Source of the DNA: Brassica napus
Taxonomy: Eukaryota > Streptophyta > Magnoliopsida > Brassicales > Brassicaceae
DNA length: 64,000 bases
Assembly (NCBI RefSeq): GCF_020379485.1
Contig: NC_063444.1
Span: 3,482,652-3,546,651, forward strand
Direction: 5' to 3'
The notes beneath the pieces were generated by a model that searched no databases, was not told where the DNA came from, and saw nothing but the letters and a program-made list of their open reading frames with translations. Position numbers and translations under genes: made by a program. Position 1 is the stretch's first letter. Each line of letters starts with the position of its first letter. Positions 54,462 to 64,000 of this stretch are shown here, piece after piece.

Positions 54462-57255
54462 CTAGTTTTTTTTAAAATGAATCTTTAATTTTGAATTGAA
54501 TGGGTACAATGTAGCTAATATTTGTAGTTTTCAAAGAAAATGTATGGAATCAGGTGAATAATAGATGGTAAAATCACAAGATCCTCAGGATGTTAAACTA
54601 TTTAGCTTACTCTTTGAGTCTTTTCACACATCTTTTCATAGAGTAATATTACAGTTTTGGGTAAAGTCCACTAATTGAATTTAGATGCGATATTTTAAAA
54701 ACATATTGTTGAGGTAGATGGACTTCTAACCTAAAACCAATTGGTGATAAGTGGAGTGGCTCATCTATCTTATATATTACTAAAGATCTCTTCCAACTAC
54801 CGATGTGGAACATTTGTCCCTAATACGCCTCTTCGAGATGATAGTTCTTTAAGAGCCAATTTCGGAATGTTTGGGCAAGGATCGAGGGCCAACTTTAGGC
54901 CGGATCGATGTGGATCGGGTTGGACTGCGTGGATTGGGCTTGGGCCGGGTCGATGTGGATCGGGTTGGACTGCGTGGATCGGGCTCTGATACCATGTTAA
55001 GCTAGATGGGCTTCCAACCTAAAACCAATTGGTGATAAGTGGAATGACTCATCTATCTTATATACTACTAAAGATCCATTCCAACTACGGATGTGGGACC
55101 TTTGTCCCTAATACATATGAGAAGTTTAGGATTTAAGAACTAAAAGGCAGAAGTGGTTGTCCAAAAATAGAAGAAAACATTGTGGGAAACAAGTCCAAAT
55201 TAAACATATGCTAATAGAAAAAGAAACCCGGATTTTAAGGGGGTTTTGGATATGGTTAGGTTACTTTTTACATATTGGTTTACATACAAATGAGAAAGAC
55301 GTGACCTTCTCCAACATCCATTGGTGTTAACAAATAACTTCACATTTTCTTAATCAAACAGTTTTAACTTTTCGTTAATTATTATACATATTTCAATCTA
55401 TTTGGGTCGCTTTAATAAGGTGAACCATGCTATTCCCCACACTATTATAGTATTATAACATGCTTTACTCTTAAATGGGAACTTTACTCATCCTGTTAAT
55501 CATCAGAAATATTAAAGCCAGCTCATGGTATCTGCACTATCTGTTATTTAAATGTATATGTACTCGAATGGTTTTTGAATGTACTTTTCAAAAGTAACAA
55601 TCAAAGTAAAATAATACCTTGAAGACTACTTAAGACACATGACCTCGATATACAGCTTGACGACTGTAGAACTACACGTAAATACAAATCGATTGTCTTA
55701 TAGACCAATATGATGATACAAATAGATAGATAGTTGCTTCTTCTTTTTTGACCAATCAATAATATTCAGATTAGGATTGTATAGGTAAAGAGAAGTTGAT
55801 AAAGTACAATATTACCCATTTTATGCAAAATAGTAATTAAAGAATACTAGTGTTCATAACTAAATACATGCACCCACATGTACATTTCTACACACCCAAC
55901 CACAAGCTTGTGGTAGGCCTAGATAATTAATTCAAATTAAAGTTTGTTTTTCTTAAGAAACCAAATGAAAGTTAGCATTACTTATTTCTTAGACTGCATA
56001 TGAACTAATAGTTTATTAGTTATAGTAATTAAGAATTAGAAACCTAATTAAGAAGCTTAGAAGGTGTTACTCCTTTCTACATCATTTGTTATTTTGATCA
56101 TCATGCGCTCGTACTTAGTTCTATCTCAATGTTTTTGTAGAGCACTTCACATTTAGAAATTGAAAAGTTTAATATATAGTTTAATGAATCAAACTAATTT
56201 CATTTGAACACTTGTTCTCTTTAGTAGAAATGGTAAGTATGATTATCCTGATTAGCACTGGGAGAGAGTGATTAAAGAGGAAGCAAAGTGATTAGACACA
56301 AAAACCACTTTTATTAGAGAATAGTTGGTCCAGCGATTAGTGTAAGATACAGGTACAACTGTGACACCATTCCTTTCTTGATGTTAATCTCAAAACTTTA
56401 TCATTCTACCATTTCTATCTAATCCTAGCTTCTTTCTAAGTTTGTTCATTTAATGATTTCTCATCGAAATCGACAATTAGAGTACCTCTTTGATCAAAGC
56501 TATATATATTCGCAAATAATTAGTTTAGGTAGAAAACAATTGGAATATTGTAAGTAGTAAAAGCAAAATACTTTTTGTAAGATAGTTTACTTTTTGTAAG
56601 ATAGTTATGATGGTTTTAATGTCTCCTGAATAAAACAAGCATGTCGTTGCAGGGAAAATTAAATTAACCATCATACTAGTATTTTTCATTTGGCCCCTGA
56701 ATTGACTAGTTTGATATAAGCATTGGTGAAGTCCTTTCAAGAGTTTGTCTTGATCTTCCGTACATCGCTTCACCCACCTATGCTTCATCAAACTGCGAAG
56801 CTTGTATCAGTTGAATAGCTCCCCATTTTGTCAACGAGCCCTATCCTCCAAGTGTTGTTCAGCACATATAAATCCACTCTACTTTGGAATGTTACTTAGA
56901 AAATTAGGTCTTGAAATGATACGTTAAGAACTTTCTACGGAGAGAGACCTTAAGCACTCATCTTCCTCCACGAGGCCATGAGCTAAATTAACAAATTGAG
57001 GTATATTAACATGTTGGTGATAAGAAACATTTGAAGAGAGCCACTGAATATTGAACATACCAGAACTCTCAAGTACTCCATATTCAGATAAATTAAGGCA
57101 AAAAATATGAACAAAACATCCAGAATTAACCTCGCATAGTCACATGTTCCATTCTAGATATAATATACCTTTTACATTTCCAAACTTGTCGGCTCACCAA
57201 CAAAGAGAAACACTATTACAACAGAGTATACTAAGTTACTAACCAAAAAGACGTC
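54266..57255. other. Intergenic region between LINE and receptor-kinase cluster, with a TRIM
   Basis: Holds the right target-site duplication, a second poly(A) and partial repeat of the target (54283-54306), a (TA)n at about 54437-54461, and the TRIM at 54707-55115. 55,120-57,255 is AT-rich with nothing recognised except a 19-bp tandem pair near 56,569-56,606. In Arabidopsis APX6 would be expected in this interval; no trace was recognised. Confidence 0.5.
54707..55115 (-). mobile_element. TRIM (terminal-repeat retrotransposon in miniature)
   Basis: Two 121-bp direct repeats (54707-54827 and 54995-55115) start TG and end CA (CG in the left copy). Immediately inside the right repeat, the minus strand reads TGGTATCAGAGCC (54994-54982), the standard primer-binding site complementary to initiator tRNA-Met. 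The element therefore runs on the minus strand with a 167-bp interior and no coding capacity. The interior carries a ~46-bp tandem duplication (54,903-54,992; core GTGGATCGGGTTGGACTGCG). No clear 5-bp target-site duplication was found. Confidence 0.85.
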
Positions 57256-59710
57256 TTATCTCGGACCGGAGAGCTCGCTATGAAATGCCGATGATGAAGT
57301 TCTACAATCGCTTTCTTCGCTGATCGACCTCAACTCCAACCTCGTGTAACGGTTCGGGTCTAAAGTGGAAGAAGACGGAGGCTGAAGCACCGGGAAAACA
57401 CCTTCAAGCATTTGAACAACTTTGCTCATGGACGGTCTCAAATGCATATCTTCTTGTATACACCAAAACGCAGTTTTCATCGCCCTTCCAACTCTCGCAT
57501 CGTTCACAATATCAACACCCTCCTCCTCCTCCATCTCCCAATCAACGTTCTCTATAAGCAACCCTTCCCGCATCCTCGTAAAAGCATAAGCAGGAAAATT
57601 GGTACTCGCTAAAGAAGACTCTTGGTTCTTTCGTCTTCTTATTATTTCTATAAGAACCATTCCGTAGCTGTAAACATCGCTCTTCTCCGAGATGGCGTAA
57701 GTCGTTATCCACTCGGGAGCCATATAGCCTCTCGTCCCACGCAAAGTTGTGAAGACATGGCTCTGCTCCCGTGTCATGAGCTTAGCGAGTCCAAAGTCAG
57801 ATACCCTGACGTTGAAGTCATCGTCCAACAAGATGTTCTCTGGTTTAATATCACAATGGATGATTCTTGCGTCGCAATCTTCGTGTAAATAAGCTAAACC
57901 TTTCGCTGTTCCGACCGCGATGCTGAACCTCGCGTCCCAATCCAAGAGTATATCTCCATCTCTTCTCCTGAATATCCATCTCTCTAATGAACCTTTCGAT
58001 AAGTACTCGTAAACGAGAAGCCTGTGAGCTCCTTCCTCGCAGAAACCTTTGAGATGCACCAAGTTTTGATGGTGAATGCTACCGATCGTACTAACCTCGG
58101 CTTTGAACTCTTTCTTGCCTTGACCTATTCCTTCAAGCTGCTTCACGGCTATTTGAGAACCGTCTGGTAACGTTCCTTTGAAAACTGAACCAAACCCTCC
58201 TTGACCTAACTTGACGGAGAAGTTACGCGTAGCTAACTGAAGATCTTTGTAAGGAAATCGGATAGACGTACAAGGTAGTATGTTGACGAAACTATGAGTC
58301 GTCTCTTGAGAAGCAAGCAAACGTGCTTTCACTCTCCTATGAATCCGAAACGCCTCGAAGATCAAAACGCAGATGATAAAGACCGCCGCCAAGACGGTAA
58401 TAATAATCACTATATATGGAAAGTGTTTCCCATCGCCATAATCATTAGTAGCCACCTTGATATAAGAGACGAAACCAGAACCTCCCCTTCCAGAGGATTT
58501 AAAGCTTCCAATCCAATCAAACAAGAAGCAGTCACCAGAACTGTTCTGGAAGAAAAGACCGAGGCACGAGCAGTTGGTGTTGCAAAACTCTTTACAGCTA
58601 TCAAGATTGGTTTTCTTGGGGAAAGGAGAAGCAAACCCTAGTGCGAAGTAGTCAACACTATCTCCAGCATTTACAAGTTTCACAGACAATGCTGCATTGT
58701 CGTTTGTTTTCTTACAAGGAGAAGTATCGATCCCGGTTTTGCAATCGCTTGACAATCCGGACACACATTGACACGCTTTACTAACAGAGCAGAGGTAGTA
58801 AGGGCTACAAGGCTCGGGCGTTGCACACTGATCGGTCGGGATTTTAGCGAGAGTATCAGCCGCAAACACACCACTCCCAAGACTTGTAAAGGAGACCACA
58901 CCGTTGTTTCCCAGAACCGCAATCCAAGTGGCGTTATCATCTCTACTTTCTGATGAAATCAAAAACTGCCATAACAAAAGACTGTTTATCATCAAAGAAC
59001 ATCCACGAGTTTCCGAGTAAAGACGATGAAGTCACTACACCACCGTATTTATCAATGATCCTCCCTCTGTCGCTTCGCATGGACCAGTACACTTGAGGAG
59101 TCAAGCTGTTGACAGATAAAAACATATCTCCTGATTTGATCTCAAGAGAATAAGTCATGTTGCTCGTAGAAGAAGCATTGCTAGTGAGCTCCATGCCTTC
59201 TTTTAAGACTTGATTCGTAATTAGAGTATCTGTAGGATGTTCAAAGCTCTCCCAGATCGAAGCTCCGTCACCAGAAACAACAACGAGGTTTCCCGAGTCA
59301 CGTAGCTCGATTCTTGAAGCGCTTTTGCCTGAATTATCCAGCCTCCAAACCTCAGGTCCTCCTCCTCCTCCTTCTCCACGCAGCACCACATTCCCGTTGT
59401 CTTGGAACTGGAGCTTGTCGGAATTTGAAACAGGGGAAGCTCTGTTCGCCGACCAGATCAGTCTCGAGCTGCTTCTGTGGACGATGCTGAGTGTGAAGAG
59501 AGTGACGTCATCTGGTGTGGTTATGAAACCGAAACCAAAGTCTTTGTTGATGGATTCGAGGAAGATACCGTAGTTGTTGATGTAATCCACCTGAGATCCT
59601 TCAAACCCTGGAGAGATGCTTCCATTGTACGGTACAAGGCAAAGCAGCAGGTCCGGGAAGAATATCAACATAGATGCTAAGAGGACACTGAAGAACATTC
59701 TCATTCTCAT
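57256..59710 (-). pseudogene. SD2-5-like S-domain receptor kinase with a 1-bp frameshift
   Basis: Tandem paralogue of the intact kinase at 60238. The start Met at 59710 opens a signal peptide and B-lectin/S-domain frame ending at 58943. The rest (PAN/EGF-like cysteines, transmembrane helix ~HFPYIVIIITVLAAVFIICV, kinase) is in another frame from about 58995 to the stop at 57256. Alignment with the neighbour shows one extra A in the run at 58976-58979 (ACAAAAG versus ACAAAG). The kinase keeps GQGGFGSV, the AVKQLEG lysine, HCDIKPEN and DFG; like SD2-5 it has HCD instead of HRD (non-RD). Total length without the shift would match the family. It could be a recent pseudogene or a sequencing error. 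Confidence 0.8.
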
Positions 59711-60237
59711 AGCTTCCTGCTTTTCTCGTTTTTTCTTCTTTTGCTTGTTTGTGTGGCGAAAAACCTCGACACACGTTAGAAGAATTAAACCAAAAATAAA
59801 TGGAGTTTTGTAAATGTTTGGATTGTGATTCACGCTGAGAATCGGATAAAGGAAAAGAAGAAAGAAAAAACAGTTGGTCTTGTTACAAACATTCTAGTCT
59901 AGCAAGAAGGTTTCAAAGTGGGAAAGCTTTTAGTTTTAGTGGTCCACACGTGAGATACGCGTGACTTATTATGTACGAGTATATACGAGTCTGATCATCA
60001 AGCTTGGAAGCTCCGCTCCTCTCTTCAAAATTGAAATAAAATTACAAAAAGTATCTACTATTATCAGTAGAAAATCGATGAGTAGTACATTTTAATCTAT
60101 GTATACAAGTCGGAACATTACAAAACTGAAACTGAGAGATAGAACACTAATGTTTTAAACAGAACAACAATATACATACAAATACATGGTTGTAATGTCA
60201 TCTAAAAACCTATAAGAAGAAGACACTAAAAACTGGG
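59711..60237. promoter_or_regulatory. Spacer between tandem kinases
   Basis: Promoter/leader of the frameshifted kinase and 3' UTR of SD2-5. Nothing further was recognised. Confidence 0.45.
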
Positions 60238-62727
60238 CTATCTCGGACCGGAGAGTCTCACGGCCGACAGATAGTTCTCACTATTACAATCCGACGGTCC
60301 AGACGAGGTACCACCACCTTCCTCACTAATCGACTTACAGAAGCTCGAGTAAAGCCTCGACCCCAAAGTAGAAGAAGACGGAGGCTGAACCACGTGAAAA
60401 ACTCCTTCAAGCATCTGAACAACTTTGCTCATCGACGGTCTCAAATGCATATCTTCTTGTATACACCAAAGCGCAGTCTTCATCGCTCTCTGAACTCTCT
60501 CATCGTCCACGTCAACGTTCTTCATCTTCCCATCAACAATCTCCAAAAGCTTCCCTTCTTCCATCATCTTAAAAGCATAAGAAGGAAAGTGGCACTTCTC
60601 CGAGGACTCTGATGGATCATAGTTCTTTCTTCCTCCTATCAGCTCTAGCAACACCATCCCGTAGCTGTAGACATCGCTCTTCTCCGAGATCGCGTAGTTT
60701 GTGATCCACTCAGGTGCCAAATAGCCTCTAGTCCCACGCATAGTCGTGAAAACATGGCTCTGCTCTCTAGTCATGAGCTTAGCTAGTCCGAAATCAGATA
60801 CCTTGGCGTTGAAGTTATCATCCAAGAGAATGTTCTCAGGTTTAATATCGCAATGGATGATTCTTGCGTCGCAATCTTCGTGTAGATAAGCTAACCCTTT
60901 CGCTGTTCCGACCGCGATGTTGAACCTTGTGTCCCAATCCAACAGAATATCTCCATCTCTTCTCCTGAATATCCATTTCTCCAACGAACCTTTCGCTAAG
61001 AACTCATAAACGAGAAGCCTATGAGCTCCTTCCGCGCAGAACCCCCTAAGCCGCACCAGATGCAGATGATGAATGCTTCCGATGATACTAACCTCGGCTC
61101 GAAACTCTTTCTTCCCTTGACCTATTCCTTCAAGCTTCTTCACCGCTAAACGCGAACCATCAGGTAACGTCCCTTCGTAGACCGAACCAAACCCTCCTTG
61201 ACCTAACTTGATAGAGAAGTTATTCGTCGCTGACTGAAGATCTTTAAACGTAAACCTAATAGGCATCCCCGATAGATTCTCCAAGAAGTTATCCTCCTCT
61301 GAGCTATGCTCCTCATCAGCGTCCAGAATAGTTTTCGTCCTCGTTCTCCTATGAATCCGAAACGCCACGAAGATCAAACAACCGATGATGAAAACCGTCG
61401 CCAAGACTATAATCACTATATAAGGAAAGTGTTTCCCATCTTCTTCTTCTCCGTTGTCTCCACCTCCTAAACCATTAGTAGCCACCTTGATGTAAGAAAC
61501 CAAACCAGAACCTCCACTTCCAGAGGCTTTAAAACTCCCAATCCAATCAAACAAGAAGCAGTCACCAGAACTGTTCCGAAAGAACAAACCGAGGCACGAG
61601 CAGTTGCTGCTGCAGAACTCTTTACAGCTATCGAGACTAGCTTTCTTAGAGAACGGAGAAGCAAACCCGAGCGCGAAGTAGTCAACACCGTCTCCAGCAT
61701 TTACAAGCTCCACACGGGAAGATGCGTTATTGTCTTTCTTATTATTACAAAGAGAAGTATCGATCCCGGATTTGCAATCAGACCGAACTCTTGATAAACC
61801 GGAAACACATCCACACACTTTACTACCAGAGCATGTGAAGTAAGACCCGCAAGGCTCAGGCGTCGCACACTGATCGCTCGGGATTTTGGTCGAGGAATCA
61901 GCAGCAGAGACACCGCTCCCGAGATTCGAGAACGAGATCACGCCGTTGTTTCCTAAAACCGCGATCCACGTGGCGTTATCGTCTTTATTATCCGAATAAA
62001 CAAACTGCCATAACAAAGACTGTTTCTCATCAAAGAACCTCCACGAGTTCCCGAGGAGAGAGGAAGAAGTCACGACGCCGTTTTGTTCGATGATCCTCCC
62101 TCTGTCGTTCCCCATGGACCAGTACGTTTGAGGTGTCGAGCTGTCAACGGATAAAACCATATCTCCCGATTTAATCTCGAGAGAGTAACTCATGTTGCTC
62201 GAAGACGGGTTGCTTGTGAGTTTCATCCCTTCTTTAAAAGCCTGGTTTGTGATCAGAGTATCCGTAGGATGATCAAAGCTCTCCCAGATCGAAGCTCCGT
62301 CGCCGGAGACAACCACGAGGTTCCCCGAGTCGCGAAGCTCCATTCTCGAAGCGTTTTTGTTTGCATCGTCCAATCTCCAAACCTCGGATCCTCCTTCTGT
62401 ACGGAGCACGACGGTTCCGTTGTCTTGGAACTGGAGCTTGTCGGAGTTCGAAACAGGGGAAGCTCTGTTCGCCGACCAGATGAGTCTCGAGGTGGGTTTG
62501 TGGACGATGCTGAGTGTGAAGAGAGTGACGGAAGCTGGAGTGGTTACGAAGCCGAAGCCGAAGGCTGAGCTGTTGGATTCGAGGAAGATGCCGTTGTTGT
62601 TGATGTAGTTCATCTGAGTTCCTTCGAAGCCTGGTGTGATGCTGCCGGTGTAGGGTACACCGCCGTGTAGAGGATGAGGGAAGAGAGTTAGACATGTTGT
62701 TAAGAAGACGATGAAGAAGCCTCTCAT
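60238..62727 (-). CDS. SD2-5: G-type lectin S-receptor-like serine/threonine kinase SD2-5
   Basis: Intronless gene of 829 residues. It has a signal peptide (~1-22), a B-lectin/S-domain (SNSDKLQFQDNGTVVLRTE, SIWESFDHPTDTLITNQ), a Cys-rich PAN/EGF-like region (CATPEPCGSYFTCSGSKVCGC, CKEFCSSNCSCLG), a transmembrane helix (~441-462, YIVIIVLATVFIIGCLIFVA), and a kinase (~500-775) with GQGGFGSVYEG, AVKKLEG, HCDIKPENILL, DFGLAKL and APEW. HCD replaces HRD, so it is a non-RD kinase, a class often linked to defence signalling. Synteny gives At4g32300, SD2-5. The ligand is unknown from sequence. It belongs to a tandem pair; the other copy is frameshifted. Confidence 0.93.
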   Translation of the reverse strand: MRGFFIVFLTTCLTLFPHPLHGGVPYTGSITPGFEGTQMNYINNNGIFLESNSSAFGFGFVTTPASVTLFTLSIVHKPTSRLIWSANRASPVSNSDKLQFQDNGTVVLRTEGGSEVWRLDDANKNASRMELRDSGNLVVVSGDGASIWESFDHPTDTLITNQAFKEGMKLTSNPSSSNMSYSLEIKSGDMVLSVDSSTPQTYWSMGNDRGRIIEQNGVVTSSSLLGNSWRFFDEKQSLLWQFVYSDNKDDNATWIAVLGNNGVISFSNLGSGVSAADSSTKIPSDQCATPEPCGSYFTCSGSKVCGCVSGLSRVRSDCKSGIDTSLCNNKKDNNASSRVELVNAGDGVDYFALGFASPFSKKASLDSCKEFCSSNCSCLGLFFRNSSGDCFLFDWIGSFKASGSGGSGLVSYIKVATNGLGGGDNGEEEDGKHFPYIVIIVLATVFIIGCLIFVAFRIHRRTRTKTILDADEEHSSEEDNFLENLSGMPIRFTFKDLQSATNNFSIKLGQGGFGSVYEGTLPDGSRLAVKKLEGIGQGKKEFRAEVSIIGSIHHLHLVRLRGFCAEGAHRLLVYEFLAKGSLEKWIFRRRDGDILLDWDTRFNIAVGTAKGLAYLHEDCDARIIHCDIKPENILLDDNFNAKVSDFGLAKLMTREQSHVFTTMRGTRGYLAPEWITNYAISEKSDVYSYGMVLLELIGGRKNYDPSESSEKCHFPSYAFKMMEEGKLLEIVDGKMKNVDVDDERVQRAMKTALWCIQEDMHLRPSMSKVVQMLEGVFHVVQPPSSSTLGSRLYSSFCKSISEEGGGTSSGPSDCNSENYLSAVRLSGPR

Positions 62728-64000
62728 CGCTTTGCCTAGAATTTTACACTAAATCTTTATGGAAAAAAATGTAAACTTTTTTTGTGTGTGGATCAAGTCA
62801 ATGGATCTGAGAAACAAACAAAAGAAGATTCCCAAAAGATGCAAAAAGACAAATCTCAGAGCGCTGTCAGGTGAACGCTATGCATCTGTAAATGGAAACT
62901 GATTGTTTCTAGATTCATCGCAAACCTCCCCCGAGAAGAAGATTTCGTGACGGAGAAATAATCAAACAGAGAAACAAGAACTCGCCTTCGTCTTGTTAGA
63001 AAGTTTCAAACTTTTTCAGACCGGAATTGGGTAAAGGAACCGGAAAAATTGAAATTGAAATTGAAGAAGAGCTGGATTATTTGAAGGGGTTGGAGAACTC
63101 TGGTTTTGTGTGTTTTGCCTATCTGTCTCAGATTCAATGAAGTTTGAATTGGGTCTTTGATAAGAGAGGAAAGCGACAACTGGGGGGGATTGAAACAGAG
63201 AGAAGAAGGTTGTAACTTGTAAGAGTGTCTTAATTAATAAAAATCTGTGTGAGCCGTTTCCTTTAAATCCGTTTTCCTTTTTTATATTTTCCCTCTTGCG
63301 ACCGTCACAAACTATTATGGACAGATCCGACCCGCTTGGGTGGGTCTCTCTTTTTAACCAAACATGTTCTTAAATTTTTTCCAGACCCTTTTGACTTTTT
63401 GACTTTTCAGAGAGGACAGAAGAAGGAGACAGATGTAGTTGATTGTGTAATAAAGGGTTGTGTGGATAGGTTCGCACCGTACAGATTGCATTTATGTTTT
63501 CGTAAAAGAATTGCATTTTTACTGAATGGTTGAGGTGGAATGAAGACTATTCTTTTGTTCTTAACGAAAGAACAATCTGAACATCACTTGAGATTGCTTA
63601 AAATTGTGTCATGTATGAAATTTGAATTTGGTGTGTAATTGATATTTGTATTGCAGATGACGGATTGTTTTTTCGCCTTGTCATCACTAGTTAAAAGTTA
63701 CAGGTTTCAATTATGTTTTTAGTAAATGTAAAATCATACAAAATTCAATATCAAATGAAACCAAAATAAAAAATAATGTATAGCATCTTCGATACAAAAC
63801 GTTATTTTAAAAAAAAAAATTGAGTAACTCTGGAGTTTATTTAACTTTAGTCATATCCTATTTGGAGTAAAAAAAAAAGAATAAATTTACTTTATTATAT
63901 AATAAAAATGATTTGGGTGTCGAAACATTGTTCTATTCTAAATTCTATTTTGGAATAAAATATAAAATGAAATTGGAGGCAAAAACTCTCTTTTTTAAAG
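62728..64000. promoter_or_regulatory. SD2-5 promoter and flanking AT-rich DNA
   Basis: 62,728-63,230 probably holds the SD2-5 leader and promoter. The rest to the window end is AT-rich without a recognisable gene. Short plus-strand frames here have no domain. Confidence 0.45.

Noticed and set aside
54702..55120. 5-bp target duplication for the TRIM
   Set aside because: Flanks CATAT and TATGA do not match; only an overlapping TAT is shared, which is not evidence.
56525..56791. 88-codon minus-strand frame
   Set aside because: No recognisable motif, AT-rich intergenic setting and a 19-bp tandem slippage inside it.
1..64000. Bacterial-type operons, CRISPR arrays, prophage or biosynthetic clusters
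   Set aside because: The window is a spliced plant nuclear locus with conserved Arabidopsis gene order; no such signals exist.

Overview
This window is nuclear DNA of a Brassicaceae plant, most likely a Brassica (rapa/oleracea/napus group) or a close relative such as Raphanus. The genes have spliced structures with GT-AG introns. In order they match Arabidopsis thaliana chromosome 4 from about At4g32460 down to At4g32300; the locus names are recalled, not searched. No prokaryotic, viral, CRISPR, rRNA or tRNA gene was seen.

Gene layout, left to right: DUF642 cell-wall protein, 3' end only (+, 1-132); MEF8S-type DYW PPR editing factor (-); Agenet/Tudor-like protein (-); GRS1-type PPR editing factor (-), head to head with an SR-cyclophilin CYP95 (+); cellulose synthase CESA1 (+, 14 exons, 1080 aa); a truncated BT1 carrier pseudogene (-), gene debris and a hAT transposase fragment; intact BT1/SHS1 adenylate carrier (-); TPT/nucleotide-sugar transporter family protein (-); GH28 polygalacturonase (-, 8 exons); IST1-like ESCRT protein (-); TPR-like protein (+); WDL5-type TPX2 microtubule protein (-); and two tandem S-domain receptor kinases related to SD2-5 (-), the left one with a 1-bp frameshift. 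I built exon models by hand. Total lengths divide by three and the phases agree for CYP95 (765 aa), CESA1 (1080 aa), BT1 (377 aa), polygalacturonase (415 aa), IST1-like (630 aa), TPR (250 aa), WDL5 (425 aa) and Tudor-like (357 aa).

The genes do not form an operon or a single pathway. CESA1, the polygalacturonase and the DUF642 protein are all cell-wall genes, but this reflects ancestral synteny rather than a functional cluster. Two genes I expect from Arabidopsis (adrenodoxin reductase-like At4g32360 and APX6 At4g32320) are missing at their syntenic positions, consistent with gene loss after the Brassica whole-genome triplication.

The most informative non-genic content is mobile DNA. A 6.2-kb L1-type LINE (48.1-54.3 kb) has 17-bp target-site duplications. 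A 1.1-kb non-autonomous hAT element (40.1-41.2 kb) has an exact 8-bp duplication and carries about 24 copies of a 27-bp minisatellite containing six exact E2F sites (TTTCCCGCC). A run of four A-tailed retroposon insertions lies within 900 bp (32.38-33.25 kb), the last a tRNA-derived SINE whose duplication ends one base from the polygalacturonase stop codon. There is also a TRIM element with two 121-bp LTRs and a tRNA-iMet primer site, plus a probable Helitron and several MITEs.
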